64,000 bases of DNA from NCBI GenBank assembly GCA_020746105.1, contig CM036622.1, forward strand, positions 38,541,477 to 38,605,476. The letters run 5' to 3'. Numbering within the stretch: the first letter of the stretch is position 1; each line of letters begins with the position of its first letter. The translations under genes and the position numbers were made by a program. The stretch comes from Trogon surrucura. Its lineage: Eukaryota; Chordata; Aves; Trogoniformes; Trogonidae. Shown piece after piece: positions 41,501 through 56,500 of this stretch. The notes beneath the pieces are model-generated. The model worked only from the letters and a program-made list of their open reading frames with translations. It made no database searches and was not told where the DNA came from.

Positions 41501-44500
41501 TAAAAGTCAAAACTGTGTTTTATGGTAAATTTTAATTCTTTGCGTCTTTTCACAAAATGCAAAGATTTGTTTGCAACTGTAACATTCTTAAAAAAATATC
41601 TGGAAGCTTCAACTTATAATCATGCATGCAGATTATTATTTCTGTACATGATTTTTAGCTCTGTGGCTCTTTATGAAGAAAATATCTAATAAATTTTTTT
41701 GTTAAATCTTTCTTCATGTGATTTTCAGTCTTTAGTTAATAGAATTCTGAAACTCTGTAATTTTTTCTTTTCAGAGACTAATGTGCCTGTTAGATGTCCT
41801 GATCAATGGATGTCATATGCTGGTCACTGTTACATAATTCGCAGGGACCCCAAAATATGGAAAGATGCCCTAACATCTTGCAGGAAAGAGGATGGGGATC
41901 TGGCAAGCATCCATAACGTTGAGGAGTACAGCTTTGTTATTTCTCAGCTTGGGTACCGTGAGTATTTTTTTACAGTAATATACATATATTTATACTAGGA
42001 AAATAAAGAGTTTTGAATATGTCTTACCTACTAATAAAAAAAAAAATAAAAATAATTGTCCTGATTGCAGGGTGTAGAAGGAGTTCAATTTTAAATTTAA
42101 AAAAGTCTCTGGAAGAAAAGACCCCAGTAAGAGCATGAAAACCAAACACACTGTACTGTCACAGAAGAGTTGTGGTCAATGTTGCAAACTGCAGCAGCTC
42201 CAAACTCCTATTTCTTAAGGTCTGCTTCTGCCTCTTTATACAGATTAAACCAATATTCAACCTTTTCAGAAACTGGAAGGATTTTTACTGTTGGTTTGCA
42301 AAGACAGATGAGATGAAGCACAGTTTGTTGGTCTGAGAGTGTTTGGAAAGATCGAGGTCCTGTTACCGGCACTGCCATGTCCTTATTTTTCAAGTCGCTC
42401 TGCTGGTATTTCTTCTGAAAAAGGAAGCTGTCCCCAACATGTGGATTCACATGGGCCCCAAGTTAAATATGGTGCTTAGGAAATTAAATGTGGTATTTAG
42501 GCAGTTTCTGAGCACATATTCAAGATGTTGCAGGGCAAATTAGGCTGCAGATACTGTATGTTCTTTAGAGGAGATACAACCATGATGATGCTGAGGCAAT
42601 TTTGTGGTTGCTATTTCTTTACGTGAAGCTGATTTTGCATGTAGAATCACTTACTGCCTTTTGATGGGAGGACCATGTTCACACCTACATATGCTTCTTT
42701 GCAGTAGCTGATTGTAGGTGTACTTTTATTTCCAGGTAAGTGTTAGTTAGTTTGTCCTTCACTGAAAGTGCAGCAAGTTGCCTTGTGCTGCAGTGTAACA
42801 GCATTGAGGTAACAATCAAAAAATAGCTGATCTGCTTTAGTATTGTACCCTACCCAACTCCGTGGCCACTTGTGCTTGTCTTCATGTTCCTGAAAGAGTG
42901 ATTCATTGGTCTTTCATGGACAACATACAACTTTTACTCTTTCCAAGGAGATTTCTAGGAAAGGTGGGACCTCTTGGTGAGGCATTAGGACATTTGAAAG
43001 AAACTAGGCTCCAAAGGAAAGGTGTGTTCACCTTACTCCCTGGAAGCAGATTATTTCATAGCTTAATGCTTTCTCCAGAGACCTTTCCTGAACTGACTGC
43101 ACTGAGCTGTTTTTGTAAAAGTGTTTCTGAAAGGCGAATAGTTCAGAAGGAAACCAGGCTTCTCATATATGGCACACTCATGGCAGCAGACTATTTTGAA
43201 AGCATTCTTTTCAAACAAGTAAAATTGGAACAATGGAAGAAGCCTTTTAAGGCAGTTTATGACAGTATCAGATTACCTTTGTTCATCACTGAGAAGAGCA
43301 CACCATGTATTGCACTGCCTAGAAAATCTTGCGTACATTACAGTTCGGCTATAGTAAGTGCTATACATGTGCCAAACAATTCACAGTCCCATGATAAAAT
43401 AAAGAAGGGGTACAATGAAATGAATATTGTCATAGTAGCCAGGCATTTGTTGGCATCTCCCACAAAGGAGAACTTTAGAGAGGAACATGAAGAAGAATAA
43501 AGAAGTGCATTCTAGATGTTTACGCAGAAGTCCAGCATGTGATACGACACAAATGTGGCCCAGTCTGAGAGAGTAGGAAACAGCTTATTTACAAGTGGCT
43601 GAGAAAAAATAATAGTCTTGGCATTTAGTCACGCAGCTTTAGAGATGACTGCAAAAATCTATGACAGCATTTCTTCTTCTTCAGAGAAGAGGTTATTTAG
43701 GAGGAGGCTCCACATAGCTAGAAATGACTCTTGGTTATTTCTAATTTGCATGGGGGTTTTTAGATGACTTTGATGTAGCCATTTTGTTGAAGAATTCTTT
43801 TTATTGTCTATATTACCATGGTGTGACCTCACAACAAGTAGGAGCTTTGGCCATGGATAAGGTCTCTGCTATACTAGGTGCTCAATAAACCTAGACTGAT
43901 TTTAACAGGTAACAAAAAAGAAATTAGAGAGTGTGGTTAGCAGTAGCTAAGGAGGGAATGAAATTGGAACAGGTTTCAATTTTGGTAGCAGAGAAGAGCT
44001 TAAAGAACGATACTGAGATGTGATGTTGAGGGACTTCTGAACATGAAGAGCAGTCACGTTTGAGAGGTAAAGGTGCCTGTCTGAAAACGGAGCCTGATGT
44101 CATGTGAATCTGAGCCCTTCCTATTGGGGGAGAGATGGTAAGGACAGTCTGGGTGAGTTATGAGGGCTGATCTTATTTAGGTATAACAAAGATCGGAGAT
44201 GGGAGGAAGGGAAAGAGAAAGGAGAGTGAGTTGACTCCATTAAAGTGGCAGGCTGGGAGGGTGATTTTTGCAGAATTGGGAAACCTGTAACTACCACATG
44301 AGAGCAATGTCACAGGAGAGTTTTAAGTTGGGGGTATCTAGGAAAACCTCCATCTGAAATGTGTTAATCAGAAAGAATTGCCTTGGGGGCAGTGACTTTT
44401 AACTGTTTCACAGACACTTCTGTTGCCAGTGACAGAGACAAGAAACAGTTCCAGTTCCATTGAGAGACCCACTCCCACAGCTGGTGTCTTTTTGAGCTGA

Positions 44501-47500
44501 TGTCTTTTTAATTTCCATGATTGATTTAGTTGTCAAGTTGATTATAGTCAGTCTGTACAGAGGATGTTAGAAGAAGACTTAGAGAAGAAGGTAAGAGCTA
44601 AGATAAACTGAAAGGCCTCTGAGTGCTGTAAATGGGTTGTAGAAATGCAAGGTCAAAAGTGGTGGAAGAAAACTGTTAGAAAGTATTCTGTCTTTTGTGA
44701 AAATTAGTCATAATGAGTGAGTTCTAGCAATCAAGTAGTTCATACTCTTCTTGGAACAAGTGTTCTCTAAGGAAAGGACTGTGCATGTAGTTGGTCAATG
44801 TGATCTGAGTCATAGTGTTGTGGACAAAAGGAAACACCTGCTGGTAGGCTGGATGACAGACTACAAATAAATAATCAAATAGCGATTTAAAAAATGCCAA
44901 TTGCACTGAGCAAAGTCATAAAATCAGTTCTAGAGAGGAATGCCCTTTGATTGTGGTGGAATTCAAACTGATTATAAATGCCTGATTTTTTAATCCTTCT
45001 TATTCAGAACAAAACTAGGTATGAACATTATAGGAGCAATGTGTTCGAGTAGGGGATTTTGAGCACAGAGAGATAATAATGTCTAAGAAACAGCTGCTGT
45101 GCAGTAGCATCCTTGATCAGTCTTACACTTTCCTTCCAGATAAAATGCAGCAGTTAACTCCATTAACTGTAAACTGAAAAATGTCCAGCAACTACATAAA
45201 TTTAATTTTGCTCTGAAATAAGTTATAGGAATGCATGTAATGGGAAAACTTGCAAGTGCTCTAATTGTCAGCTCTCAGAGACAGCACTAGAAGACAGAAC
45301 ACTTTTCGCTATACTAAAGGCAGGAGGAAGAGAGGGGGTACCATTTTATTTAGGTGTTTATTCATGTCTTGTTACAAGAATTTTGAGCTGGAAAAAAAAA
45401 GAATGAAACTAGTGTTGTGATGTAATTCAACAATGAGAGTATTTTGGCTGTTTTATACAAAGTTAAACACTCCTATTGCCCATACAGTGAGTAGCCTTTC
45501 CTGATGACTGGAGTGGGTATATGAGGAAGAGTCTGCCCTCATTATGAAGTGGGGAGCCTTAATTTCCAGTTGCTGCCTGGTAAACTTCCCGAGAATAAAA
45601 TATTTTATGTTCCATGAGAATAAAAGTTCACTTCATATAAAATGACTGTTACTAACCTTGTTAATCTTATGTTTTAGAGCCAACTGATGAGCTGTGGATT
45701 GGGTTGAATGACCTCAAGGTTCAGATGTATTTTGAATGGAGCGATGGGACACCTGTCACCTACACCAAGTGGCTTCGTGGAGAACCCACTCATGCAAACA
45801 ACAGGCAAGAAGACTGTGTTGTTATGAAGGGAAAGGTAAAGTCATGTGGCTATTGGCTTAATTATTTTGTGGTTTCATTTATCATTTGAGCTTTTTTTCT
45901 ATGAAAGAGTACAAATGTAGGGGATATTACTCTTTCAAGCAACCTGTGTTAGAGTCTTATAGGTGTTACATTTTGATGAAGGACCACCGTTCAAAACTGA
46001 CAGGAAATTATTTTTGCTGTTTTCTCTGAGAAGCAGGCAAGTGGTGGCTTTTGTTGAAGGCAACTGCCCTCCAAGATCCATATTTCTGGATTTCAGTTTG
46101 TGCATGTGGGCTTTTCTGAAGAAATTGTTAATTACACTGTGGAGCACATGAACATGTAACTGCTTTTCTTCAGGAATCTACAAAGATGTTCTGGACGTGT
46201 TTGCATTTTTTTCTGCTTTGACTGAATATGGTTTATATAATTTAAAAAGTTGTACTAGCAATTTTTAATAATGTTAGAGAGAAATACCACCTTTAGAAGA
46301 AAATAGAAGCCTTCATTTTCTTTTTCTAGACAAAAATATAAATCTCAAATCTAGGTGGAATAGACATTATACTTGTATCTGCACTGCACATGAAGAGCTG
46401 TGAGAAAAATAGCTAGCAATGACATTATTGGAAGACTTTACTGAGTGACTGTATAGCTACATTTAAAAGGCTACTTTGAAAAGGTTGCCTTTTGGAATAT
46501 GGAAATTTTCAATCACCTAAGTGTACCAAGGTAATAGCTAGTATAAAAGTCAGTCAGTGTGTGATGTTGCAAAATGGTATTTTTCCTCTTTGTGATAATT
46601 TAAAACATTGAACTTAGCTCCATCTTCAGGATTTACTTATTTTTGTGAGGAGGAAAAAGAGTATTTACTCATACCAAAGGCATTTTCTTATTTTGCAAAA
46701 TAACTTGAGGATTGTACTTTCTGTGAGCACACTTATAAATTGAAGAGGAGAACGAAAAATGTTTTTTTAATTGTCCTGAAGACTATACAGAGCTTGCCTC
46801 AAAGCCCACGTTCAAGCCCCAACAGGCCTAGTTTTCCAACTTGCTTCACTTAGGTGCAGTCATCGACAGCAACAGGGGCACGTATGCATGCAGCTGGTTC
46901 ATGTGTCTCCATCATTCTGGTGCACAAACACTCAAGTTCAGACACTGAGGATGAGTGCAGCAGGAGGGGGCTGAGCCAGCTCTGCAGCAGGAAGAACCTG
47001 TGGAGGGCATAGAGGAGTTAGCAGGTGCAGCACTAGGAGAGAAAGGGACCACGTCATCAGTTCCAAGGAGGAGTGAGGAAGAGAACAATAATGGAATGCT
47101 CAGGAGAGCAAAACCACAGTAGTATCCGTGGAAGATATAGCAGAGCTATATGTGTTTGTGGTGGTGTTCTCTGGCTGTCCAAAGTTCAGATTTACAGTTT
47201 CACTGCTGTATGAACTCAGCAGGGAGAAGGAATTTCACATGCAGTCAGATGTATCCAGAGGGTTAAATTTATATCGGTATTCTAGTGAAGAATTTTGCAG
47301 TAGTCAGAAGCATGGGTAAGATTGTAATCTGTTGCAATTTTTGCTCCATTGTATTAGTGGATGTGCTCTGGTGAGAAGACTGGAAATGTATAGTTCTTCC
47401 ATGGCAACCAGGCCATGGTGCAAATGGTAATTGAACAAACAAATATTTAAGGGTGTGAGGATATTTGTGCTCTGTTGTTTGTGCAGTGGCTATACCAATG

Positions 47501-50500
47501 CTGGTTGAGGATGTAGGAGATGCTTTCTTTGGCAGAATTGTAGGGTCAGACAATGGAGAGAAACTGAATGTTCAAATGTGAGGGTCAGTCAGTTGAGGTT
47601 TTGAACAGCAGCTGCTTCAACAAGTTTTATACTGGTCAAGATGGGAGAACTTGGTCAGGAACAGAAGGTTTGCAAGGTAGCTGACCTTGGTGCATGTGGG
47701 TGATGAATTGCAAGGAACACATAGCTGAGGTTTTGTCTCATCTGCCATGCTGTGTGCTTTAGCTACCCTCATCTGTTGCTGTGAACTTTGGAGTTTTATG
47801 GTACTGTACATGAAAGTATTGTTGCAGGAAGTATTAGAAGACCTTAGAGGCTGCAAGCATTTCATAATTTGGCTAGTACTTTAAAAAATACTAAAATTGC
47901 TCTTGATGTCATAGTTCCTTTATGCAGTATTTGTTTAAATTCCTTTTTGCAGTCTTGAACATATAGGGCAGCTCAAATGCGTTGGTAAAGCCGTGATGTT
48001 ACAGAAAGAGGCAGAATTTGTTTTGTGATTCTCTGAGGATCTGGATGGCATTTTCTGACCAATCCAAGAGTTGTAGAATTTTGGGGAACCTGGATCCAGG
48101 TTAACAATCTCTGTTTGTGTGTAGAGAAGCTAAAATCCACTAGATCCTAATTTTCTGGAAACCTAAGCAAATTGCTTTTTGTGATAGTTTGAATTCTAGC
48201 ACCTGTTGCATTTCTCTAGGAAAGAGACAGCTACCTCAGTTTCTGTTGCAAGATTAGAGGAAAGATGTATCTGGTTAATTCCTTAAGACTTTAGGAGAAA
48301 GGTGAGGTAGGGAGAAATTGCAACTAGTCCTAGCAATATCCTCTGGTGCAGGGCAGAAACAGCATGGTCTGGAGTAAATTCATGTTACTCTGCGTGAAAG
48401 AACCACTGTTGGTCTACCTAATACTTTCCCCTCTCCATTTGGCCATTCACTGAAGCCTACTGGGCAAGGAAATGGATGAAAAAATAGGAGTCTAATTTAT
48501 ATGCTCACCCTGACTTTTTATTGCCAGTGAAGTCCTGAAGTGTATGCCCAGAATGAACCACTGGAACACACAAGCAGTTCAGTTGCAAGGAAGCCAGAAT
48601 AGTTACAGATATAGGCAATGGTGTGTGACTGCTTATATGTGTCTAGGCAAATCTGTTGCGAGATGACCTAGGATTATAAAAGGGATCTAACACTTGGCTG
48701 AGTATTAAAATAAAATTAATTCAATTAATTCAAGCATTAAGGCTTGAACTCACTGGTCGTGTCCTATGTGCCATGCTAAAAGTGTCAGCATTCAGTGCAG
48801 CCAGATAACCCGTGATCATTGCTCAGAAGCAGAGTTTCTGATGACAGTCTGACATGCTTAATACTGAAAACACCAGTTCAAGCTGCTGGGCCTTGCCTTT
48901 GGGAAGGGAGGAAACAGAAGACTTGCTCTCTGGTAGATCAAACCTTCTCTTCCTTTATGTAACACAGTGTCTGTCAGTACAGAAGGATTTTGAGGTCTTC
49001 TAGCACTAAATTTGTCTTGAGATTTCTATCTAAATCCCAGAGGCCCTTTTAATTGCAACAGCAACAGGTACATATATTTATGTCTATAGCTATAAATAAA
49101 AGTAGCAGCCTGCTGTTAGGTTCTGCTGCTTTAGAAAAGCTGTCATCCTGCATCTCCAAAGTTTTATAAAATTATTAACTAAGGAATGTAGACTTCTGTA
49201 TTTTTTTGTTGCAACTGGATTTCTGTGGGGAGAGATGACATCTCCCTTTCCTCATGCTTTCCGCGTGCTCATTAAATCAGTAGTCTTCATAAAGATGGCA
49301 TATTGCTGTCACCCCCAGGGGTTCACTTTTCAGAAGGGTAAATAATCAAAGAAGGTCTAAGTCAGTGGTGAATCGGCTCCAGTAGAAGTGAAGTTGAAAT
49401 GAGTTTGGAATTAAGTGCTGAATTTAGATGCAGGTTTTGCTTCTTTTAAAGCTAGCAAAAAATAATTACTTAAAAGCACAAAGCACCTTTTTATGATTAA
49501 ATGTGATGTTCTGTTCTTATGTTCAGGATGGATTTTGGGCAGACCATTCTTGTGAAAAGAAAATTGGCTACATCTGTAAAAGAAAACCCATGTCGGATGC
49601 ACCTACAGAGGAAGAAACTATTGACATGGGCTGCCAGAGAGTAAGTGAAGAAAACACTGTTTGATCTGAATAGGCTGCTAGGAATGATTAGGAGGAGAAA
49701 ATGCCACCTAGGTGACAGATGAAACAGGAAAAATAGGTTCTGTGTTGTCATCATCAGAACAGTTGGCCTTCTCATTTCTATGGCAGATGGAATAGGTGAT
49801 ATATACGAATAAATCTAGGCTCTGGCTGTCATTTGGCTCTTGATGCTCCCTTTCTTTTTTCAAAACTTAAGCCAAAATTCAAACCTATAGTCCCTGCATC
49901 AAGCCATTTTTCCTTGATTGGCATTCAAACCTTCCTAAGGAATTTACCTGTACCAGCAGTGGCTCTTCAGCAATTTTATGCAAAATTATTCGCAGCGGGA
50001 AGGGTGTGCTTGTTTACATACTATTCCCAAGGCTTTGCTGTGGTCTCTGGCAGCGCTGTCTGTGTAGAAGAATTTGTTATCAGGGTCTGAGCAAAATGAA
50101 TCCTTTCTGCTTCTTCTGAACTGTCAGCGGATCTATTGTTTATTTAGTAATGCTCGCCTTCTGATAACATAAGACTTAGTAATTCCAAGAAACCTACTGT
50201 AATTTGTTATGTCATAGGGAATCTTACTGGGATTTTGTCTTCCATGAAGAAATTGCCTTTTGTCCCAAGTCTGCTTTACATAGCTTCAGAGAAAGTCTTT
50301 GATGTTTTTTCAAATTATTTAAATTTATTACAAATATTCACCTATTGGAGAAGACAAAGGTATCCTAACGCTTATAGATGTTGTCATTGCCTAGAGAACT
50401 AAGTGCATGCCCATAGGAAAGGAAGTCTCTCATAGGTGGGAAGATGAAAATCATCAGAAGACAATTTGTGTAAAGTGTGGCTGATGACAGCAAACTCTTG

Positions 50501-53500
50501 CTCTGTAAGCATCTTCCTGAGTTAATGACTTTTGAATGACCAGAAACTAGAAGAGAGTGTTAATGTTAGTTAATAATAAACAAACTTGGTTTAGATGTCA
50601 TTCCCTTTCCGAAAAGCCAAGATGGAATTTGCTTCTCAAGACCATTTTCATGATTGTGCATTGCCTATGTGCTAGTTGTAATCCTATACTGAGCACTAAA
50701 GGTGCACAGCAGAGCCTCTCGTGCCTTTATAGGGGGAATGTACTGATTAAAAATTGATTATATGTGAAAAATTGGTTTTATAAAACAAAATTTTAAAAAG
50801 CTTTGATTCTGTCTGTTTCCAGTCTGGCTTTTTCAATGTACTTTTTCCTTTGTTTAATGGTTAACTGGCAGTGGTATAAATCAGTTTTGTATTTTTTTGT
50901 TTCCCTATTTTTTTTTCTTTAAAGAATTTTAGAAAAGTTGCAACATACTTAATGTTTATTTTGACAGGGTTGGAAAAGACATGGCTTTTATTGTTACTTC
51001 ATTGGAAACACTTTTGTATCATTTTCTGAAGCAAATCAAACCTGTGTAAGGCATCAGGCCTTTTTAGCAACTATTGAAGACAGGTAAGTAAACATCTACT
51101 TGCATAAGGGAATCACATGAGGATTTACCATCTAGTGTCATCTGAATATCAAAATAAAGACTGTGATCTGGACAAAAATCTTGCTTGAGAGAACAGCTCT
51201 CTCTAGATACAGAACTTCTCACAGTTTTTGCATGTATATTCAAATCTAGCAATTCAATTTAGAGTAAAAATAGGTGATGGTTGTGAAATCAATATTGATA
51301 CAGATGGTTACATCCAGGAAAAAAGTAATTATGTTTTCTATTTCCTTAATAATGTTAGCTTTCGGATGGGTTTTATGTGAGTGAGGGATGCAGAATACCT
51401 TTCTGATTATTAAATCATAGAATAAAAGAATGGCCTAGGCTGGAAAGGACCTTAGAGATCATCTAATCCAACCTCCCTGTCACAGGCAGGGACGCCTCTC
51501 TACTAGATTGGGCTACTCAAGGCTCTGTCCAACTTGGCCTTGAACACCTCCAGGGAGGGGGCAGCCACAACGTCTCTGGGCAATTTATTCCAAAGTCTTG
51601 CCACCCTCGTACTGAAGAATTTCTTCCGAAGATCTAATCTGAATCTATTCTCCTTCAACTTAAACCCATTTCCCCTTGTCCTATCAGTGGACGCTCTTGT
51701 AAAAAGTCCCTCCCCAGCCTTCCTGTAGGTTCCCTTCAGGTATTGGAAGGCAGCTATTAGGTCCCCCTGAAGTCTTCTCTTTTCAGGGCTGAACAATCCC
51801 AGCTCCCACAGCCTGTCCTCATAGCAGAGGTGCTCCAACTCCTGGATCATCTTTGTGGCCCTCTGAACACAGTCCAACAGTTCAATGTCCCTCTCTGGGG
51901 ACACCAGAACTGGATGCAGTTTTCGAGGTGGGGTCTCACAAGAGCAGAGCAGAGTGGGAGAATCACCTCTCTTGACCTGCTGGCTACGCTGCTCCTGATA
52001 CATCCCAGGATGCGGTTGGCCTTCTGGGCTGCATGAACACACTGCCCATGGCTCATGTTGAGCTTCTCGTTTATCAACACCCCCAAATCCTTCTCTTCAG
52101 GACTACTCTCAACCCACTCTGTGTCCAGTTTGTATTTGTGCCTGGGATTGGCCCGACCCAGGTGAAGGACCTTGCATTTTGACTTGTTGAAGCTCATGCA
52201 GTTTGCACTGACCCATTTCTCAAGCCTATCAAGGTCCCTCTGGATGGCACCTCTTCCCTCAAGTGAGTCCACGACACCACACAGTTTGGTGTTGTCGGCA
52301 AACTTGCTGAGGGTGCACTCAATGCCATCGTCCATGTCGCTGACAAAGATGTTGAACAGCACTGGACCCAGAACAGACCCCTGAGGAACTCCGCTTGTCA
52401 CTGGTCTCCATGTGGACATGGAGCCATTGACCACAACTCTTTGAGTGCGACCATCCAACCAGTTCTTTACCCACCGAGTGGTCCATCTGTCAAATCCATG
52501 TCTCTCCATTTTAGAGACAAGGATGTCATGTGGGACAGTGTCAAAGGCCTTGCACAAGTCCAGGAAAATGACATCCGTTGCTTTTCCCATGTCAGTCAGT
52601 GCTGTAGCTTTATCGTAGGCGGCCACTAAATTAGTCAGGCACGACTTGCCCCTGGTGAAGCCATGCTGGCTGTCACCAACCACTTGATTATTTTTTATGT
52701 GCCTTAGTACAGCTACCAGGAGAATCTATTCCATGATTTTACCTGGCACAGAAGTGAGGCTGACTAGTCTGCAGTTCCCTGGGTTGTCTTTGGTTCCTTT
52801 TTTAAAGATGGGGGTTATGTTCCCCCTTTTCCAGTCTGCAGGAACCTCACCAGACTGCCAGGACGTCTCAAGTGTGATGGCTAGTGGCCTAGCAACTTCA
52901 GCTGCCAGTTCCTGCAGGACCCGAGGATGTACCTCAGCAGGTCCTATGGACTTGTGCACCTTCAGGTTCTCTAGGTGTTCCCGGACCTGATCTGCTCCTA
53001 CCCTGGGAGGTTCTTCACTCTCCCAGACCCAGGCAATACCCTCTGTGATTTGGGTGGTGTGGTTCGAGCAGTTACCAATGAAGATTGAGGCAAAAAAGTT
53101 GTTGAATATTTCATCCTTCTCCACGTCCTCGGTAACCAGGTCACCTGTATCCTTCCAGAGAGGCCCCACATTCTCTCTCATTTTTCTTTTTTCTCTTACA
53201 TACCTGTAAAATCCTTTTCTGTTATTTCTAATAACTCTGGCCAGATTTGACTCTGTCAGGGCCTTGGCTTTTCTAACCTGGTCTCTGACTGCACGAGCAA
53301 CTTCCTTGTAATCATCCCAGGTTACCAGTCCCCGCTTCCATGCTTTGTGAGTCCCCCTTTTGTGTTTGATTTTCGCCAGGAGTTCTCTGTTTATCCATAT
53401 AGATCTCCTGGTGGTTTTGCCTGCTTTCTTCCTTTTAGGGATGCAATGGCTTTGAGCTTGGAGGAGATGGTCCTTGAAAGTCGACCAACTTTCTTGGACT

Positions 53501-56500
53501 CCCAGTCCCTCCAGGGCTTTGTCCCATGGCACACTACCAAGGAGGTTCCTGAAGAGGTGAAAGTCAGCTCTTCTGAAATCAAGGGTTTCAAGCTTGCTGA
53601 GCTTCCCCCTCTTAGTTGCTCTTAGGATCTCAAACTCCACCATCTCATGGTCACTGCAGCCGAGGCTACCCACAAGTTTAAATGAAGAGATATGGCACAG
53701 AATTCCTTTGAAAAGGTGGTTTTTTGTTCAGATGAGTAAGAGGGTGTCATTTTCACCTATCTAGTCTCCTCAGAATTGAACAACTTATAAAAAAGAAATA
53801 AATAAGAAACCAAATTATGATAGAAGTGCTTGGTGCCTGAAAACTGATCACGGTTCAGCCAGGGTCAGTGTGCGCTAAATTTCTAAACAACTGGTGCACA
53901 TTATTGAACGTGGAATATCGGGGAAATGAAAGTTAGGATTAAGAAACAAAGCTTATTTTGCTTAGAACTATTGACTTGATGCTCTACACTTTCTTTTATT
54001 TGTTTCTGTATGACCTACATGTATTCTAGGGTGAAAGCTGTAGCTGTAAGGAATGGTAGCTCTCTAAGTGTAGGTGGTACTGCAGCTGTCATAAGAATGG
54101 CTCAACATTAATGTGGTCTTCAGACTACCTGTTGTTAAGGGGAGACTTCTTTTGTTTGCTTTGATTTCCTAAGAACTGTTTGTTTAAATGAGCTTCTGTT
54201 TCCCAAACGTAACTCTTCTTGAATGATCATTGGATCTAATTTGCAGTGTTCCTTAGTTTGATAATTTAGTATCATATTAATCTAGCCTCTACTTACATAT
54301 ATTTCTTCAGTAATGCTGAGATTCCTTTTCCGGTTTTGGATTTGCTTGAAAGAAGAACTCATTAAAACACAAAGGTCCTAAAACTTTCAGAAAATACAGT
54401 GACATAACAGATAAGTCATGTCAGCTTTCTTTTTTTTCCTAGCAATTTCATGTCAGTCCACAATTATGCCACTTTCTTCCATTTGAGCTAAACAGAGCCA
54501 ATCCTCTTCAGTGATTTTACTTTTCAGTTTAGTCCCTTTTAAGACACTGCACTTTCTGAAGTTAACAGCATGTTTTGGCAGACAGTGTCTGCAACTAGAA
54601 GTGATAACTTCTGATTTTTGTGGTTACTACCAGGGATCGTTATGAAGAAAGGTTCTTGCTTACACTTGGTCCTATAGTAACCAGTGTCACTGCTGGATCT
54701 TGTGTGCCTTGTTGGGGTGCCGGGAAGTAACAGTGGTCATAAAGAAGTAAAAGGTTGCACCTCCAGGGAGGAATGGACAGGACAATGAACAACAAGAATA
54801 TTCCATTCCATATACATCATATTCAGTATAAAGCTGAGGGATCATAGAAGTTAAGCCCTCTTCTTTGACCAGCATCCATGGAGGACTCTGGTTTTTTTGC
54901 CTTTGATCCTGATCCATGAGTTCCCAGATCCAGCTCCTGTGTCCAGTTCTCCTTATTTTCATTATTTCCTTATTAGTTCTATTATTGTTTTATTAAAGCT
55001 GTTTTAGTTTTCTTTTCTGTAGGTCTCTCTGCCTTATTCCCTTTTAATTCCTTTTTGAAGCTATGCTTTCAAGAAGATACAGCAATAATGTTGAGAATAT
55101 TACAAGCCTTTTACAATGTTTAAAAATAAATTTTACAGAATTAATTTAACAGTTGTCTTCTTTTGAACAGATATGAACAAGCCTATCTGACTAGCCTGGT
55201 TGGGCTAAGAACAGAAAGATACTTTTGGATTGGACTTTCAGATGTAGAAGAAAAAGGAACATTCAAGTGGGCTAATGGTGAATCTGTTTTATTTACACAC
55301 TGGAATTCTGAAATGCCTGGTAGGTATGGCTCTATACTGCTTCAGTTACATCTGTGTGTTTTGTGAGCATGAAAAGTTCTTGGTAACTTCCTGCTTAGAT
55401 CTGAAATTAGTTTTTAAAATGAGCTTGGGAAGAAACTTTGAATTGATACCAAGTTTCTGACTTGCGTCTGTTCTGGGAAAGTCTGTGCCTGTACTACTCT
55501 GGAAGAGGAACCTCTGCAAGCATATTGCACCCTGCTTACAAGTCCTGCCTGCTCAGCTGTGTCTCATAGTGCACTTCCTCACTGCGTGTTCTGAGGTGTG
55601 TGAGATCACAGCATACATGAAGCATCTTTAGTCCTAGAGAAAATAGGATAGTAGAGAAGGAAAAGAGGACCAAGGGAAGATTTGCATTTAATTTTTTTTA
55701 GTTGATATCTTTGCTAGACTAATTGGTTTTCCTATTTAGTATGTTTTGATGATGAAAACATTGCTACTTTTTCTGTTCTAATAGAATTATGACAGTGAGA
55801 GGTAATTTCATCTCTGACATGATCGTATCAGAAAGGGTGTGGTCATCAGCCTCCAAGATTCTGGCATGTTGTGCTTGCTTTTCAGGAGATACTCTGATTC
55901 TTTTTAATGTCAATGCCTAAATGCTGATTTGAATGTGTCAGGTGGAGTGGTAAGGCTATGTCGACCAAGAAGCCAACACTTGGCCTACGTATAGCAAGTT
56001 CGTTCTTGAAAATTGTAGTCACATTAAATAAATTTGAGAAACTAGCTCTAACCACACCTTTAGCTTTAAGGGAAGATTCATTGGATTGCAAATTATGGCA
56101 TTGCTAGAGGCAGCCACTGGATGACTCTGTTCCACTGATGTGAGGCACGATTCAGTATCTCAGACGTGTTGGGATTTTTTTTGGTTTTCGTTTTCATCAT
56201 GAATTAGAATCATAGAATCACAGAATGGTTTAGGTTGAAAGGGATATTTAAAGATCACCTAATCCACCCGCGCCTGCCATGGACAGGGGCATCTTGCAGT
56301 CGATCAGGGGGCTCAAAGCCTCATCCAGCCTGACCTTGAACACTTCCAATGATTAGACATCCACAACTTCTCTAGACAACCTGTCCCAGTGTCTCACCAC
56401 TTCCATCATAAAAAGATTTCTTCCTTATGTCCAATCTAAACCTACTCTCTTTCATTTTAGAACTGTTGCCCTTTGTCCTGTCACTACAGACCGTGGTAAA

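Larger units (their letters stand above)
51084..55170 (+). other. MRC1 intron 10
   Basis: About 70 percent of this intron is mobile-element sequence: an antisense CR1 (51413-53680) and a diverged LTR (about 54480-55065). The LTR ends only about 105 bases before exon 11. Confidence 0.8.

Noticed and set aside
52172..53625. Several plus-strand ORFs in the 51-53.6 kb region
   Set aside because: They are the antisense shadow of the minus-strand CR1 ORF2.
55320..55325. Alternative donor GT at 55324-55325 for exon 11
   Set aside because: It would add four bases and shift the frame. Using GT at 55320 joins to exon 12 as Gly-Arg-Lys-Pro-Gly-Cys, the conserved family sequence.
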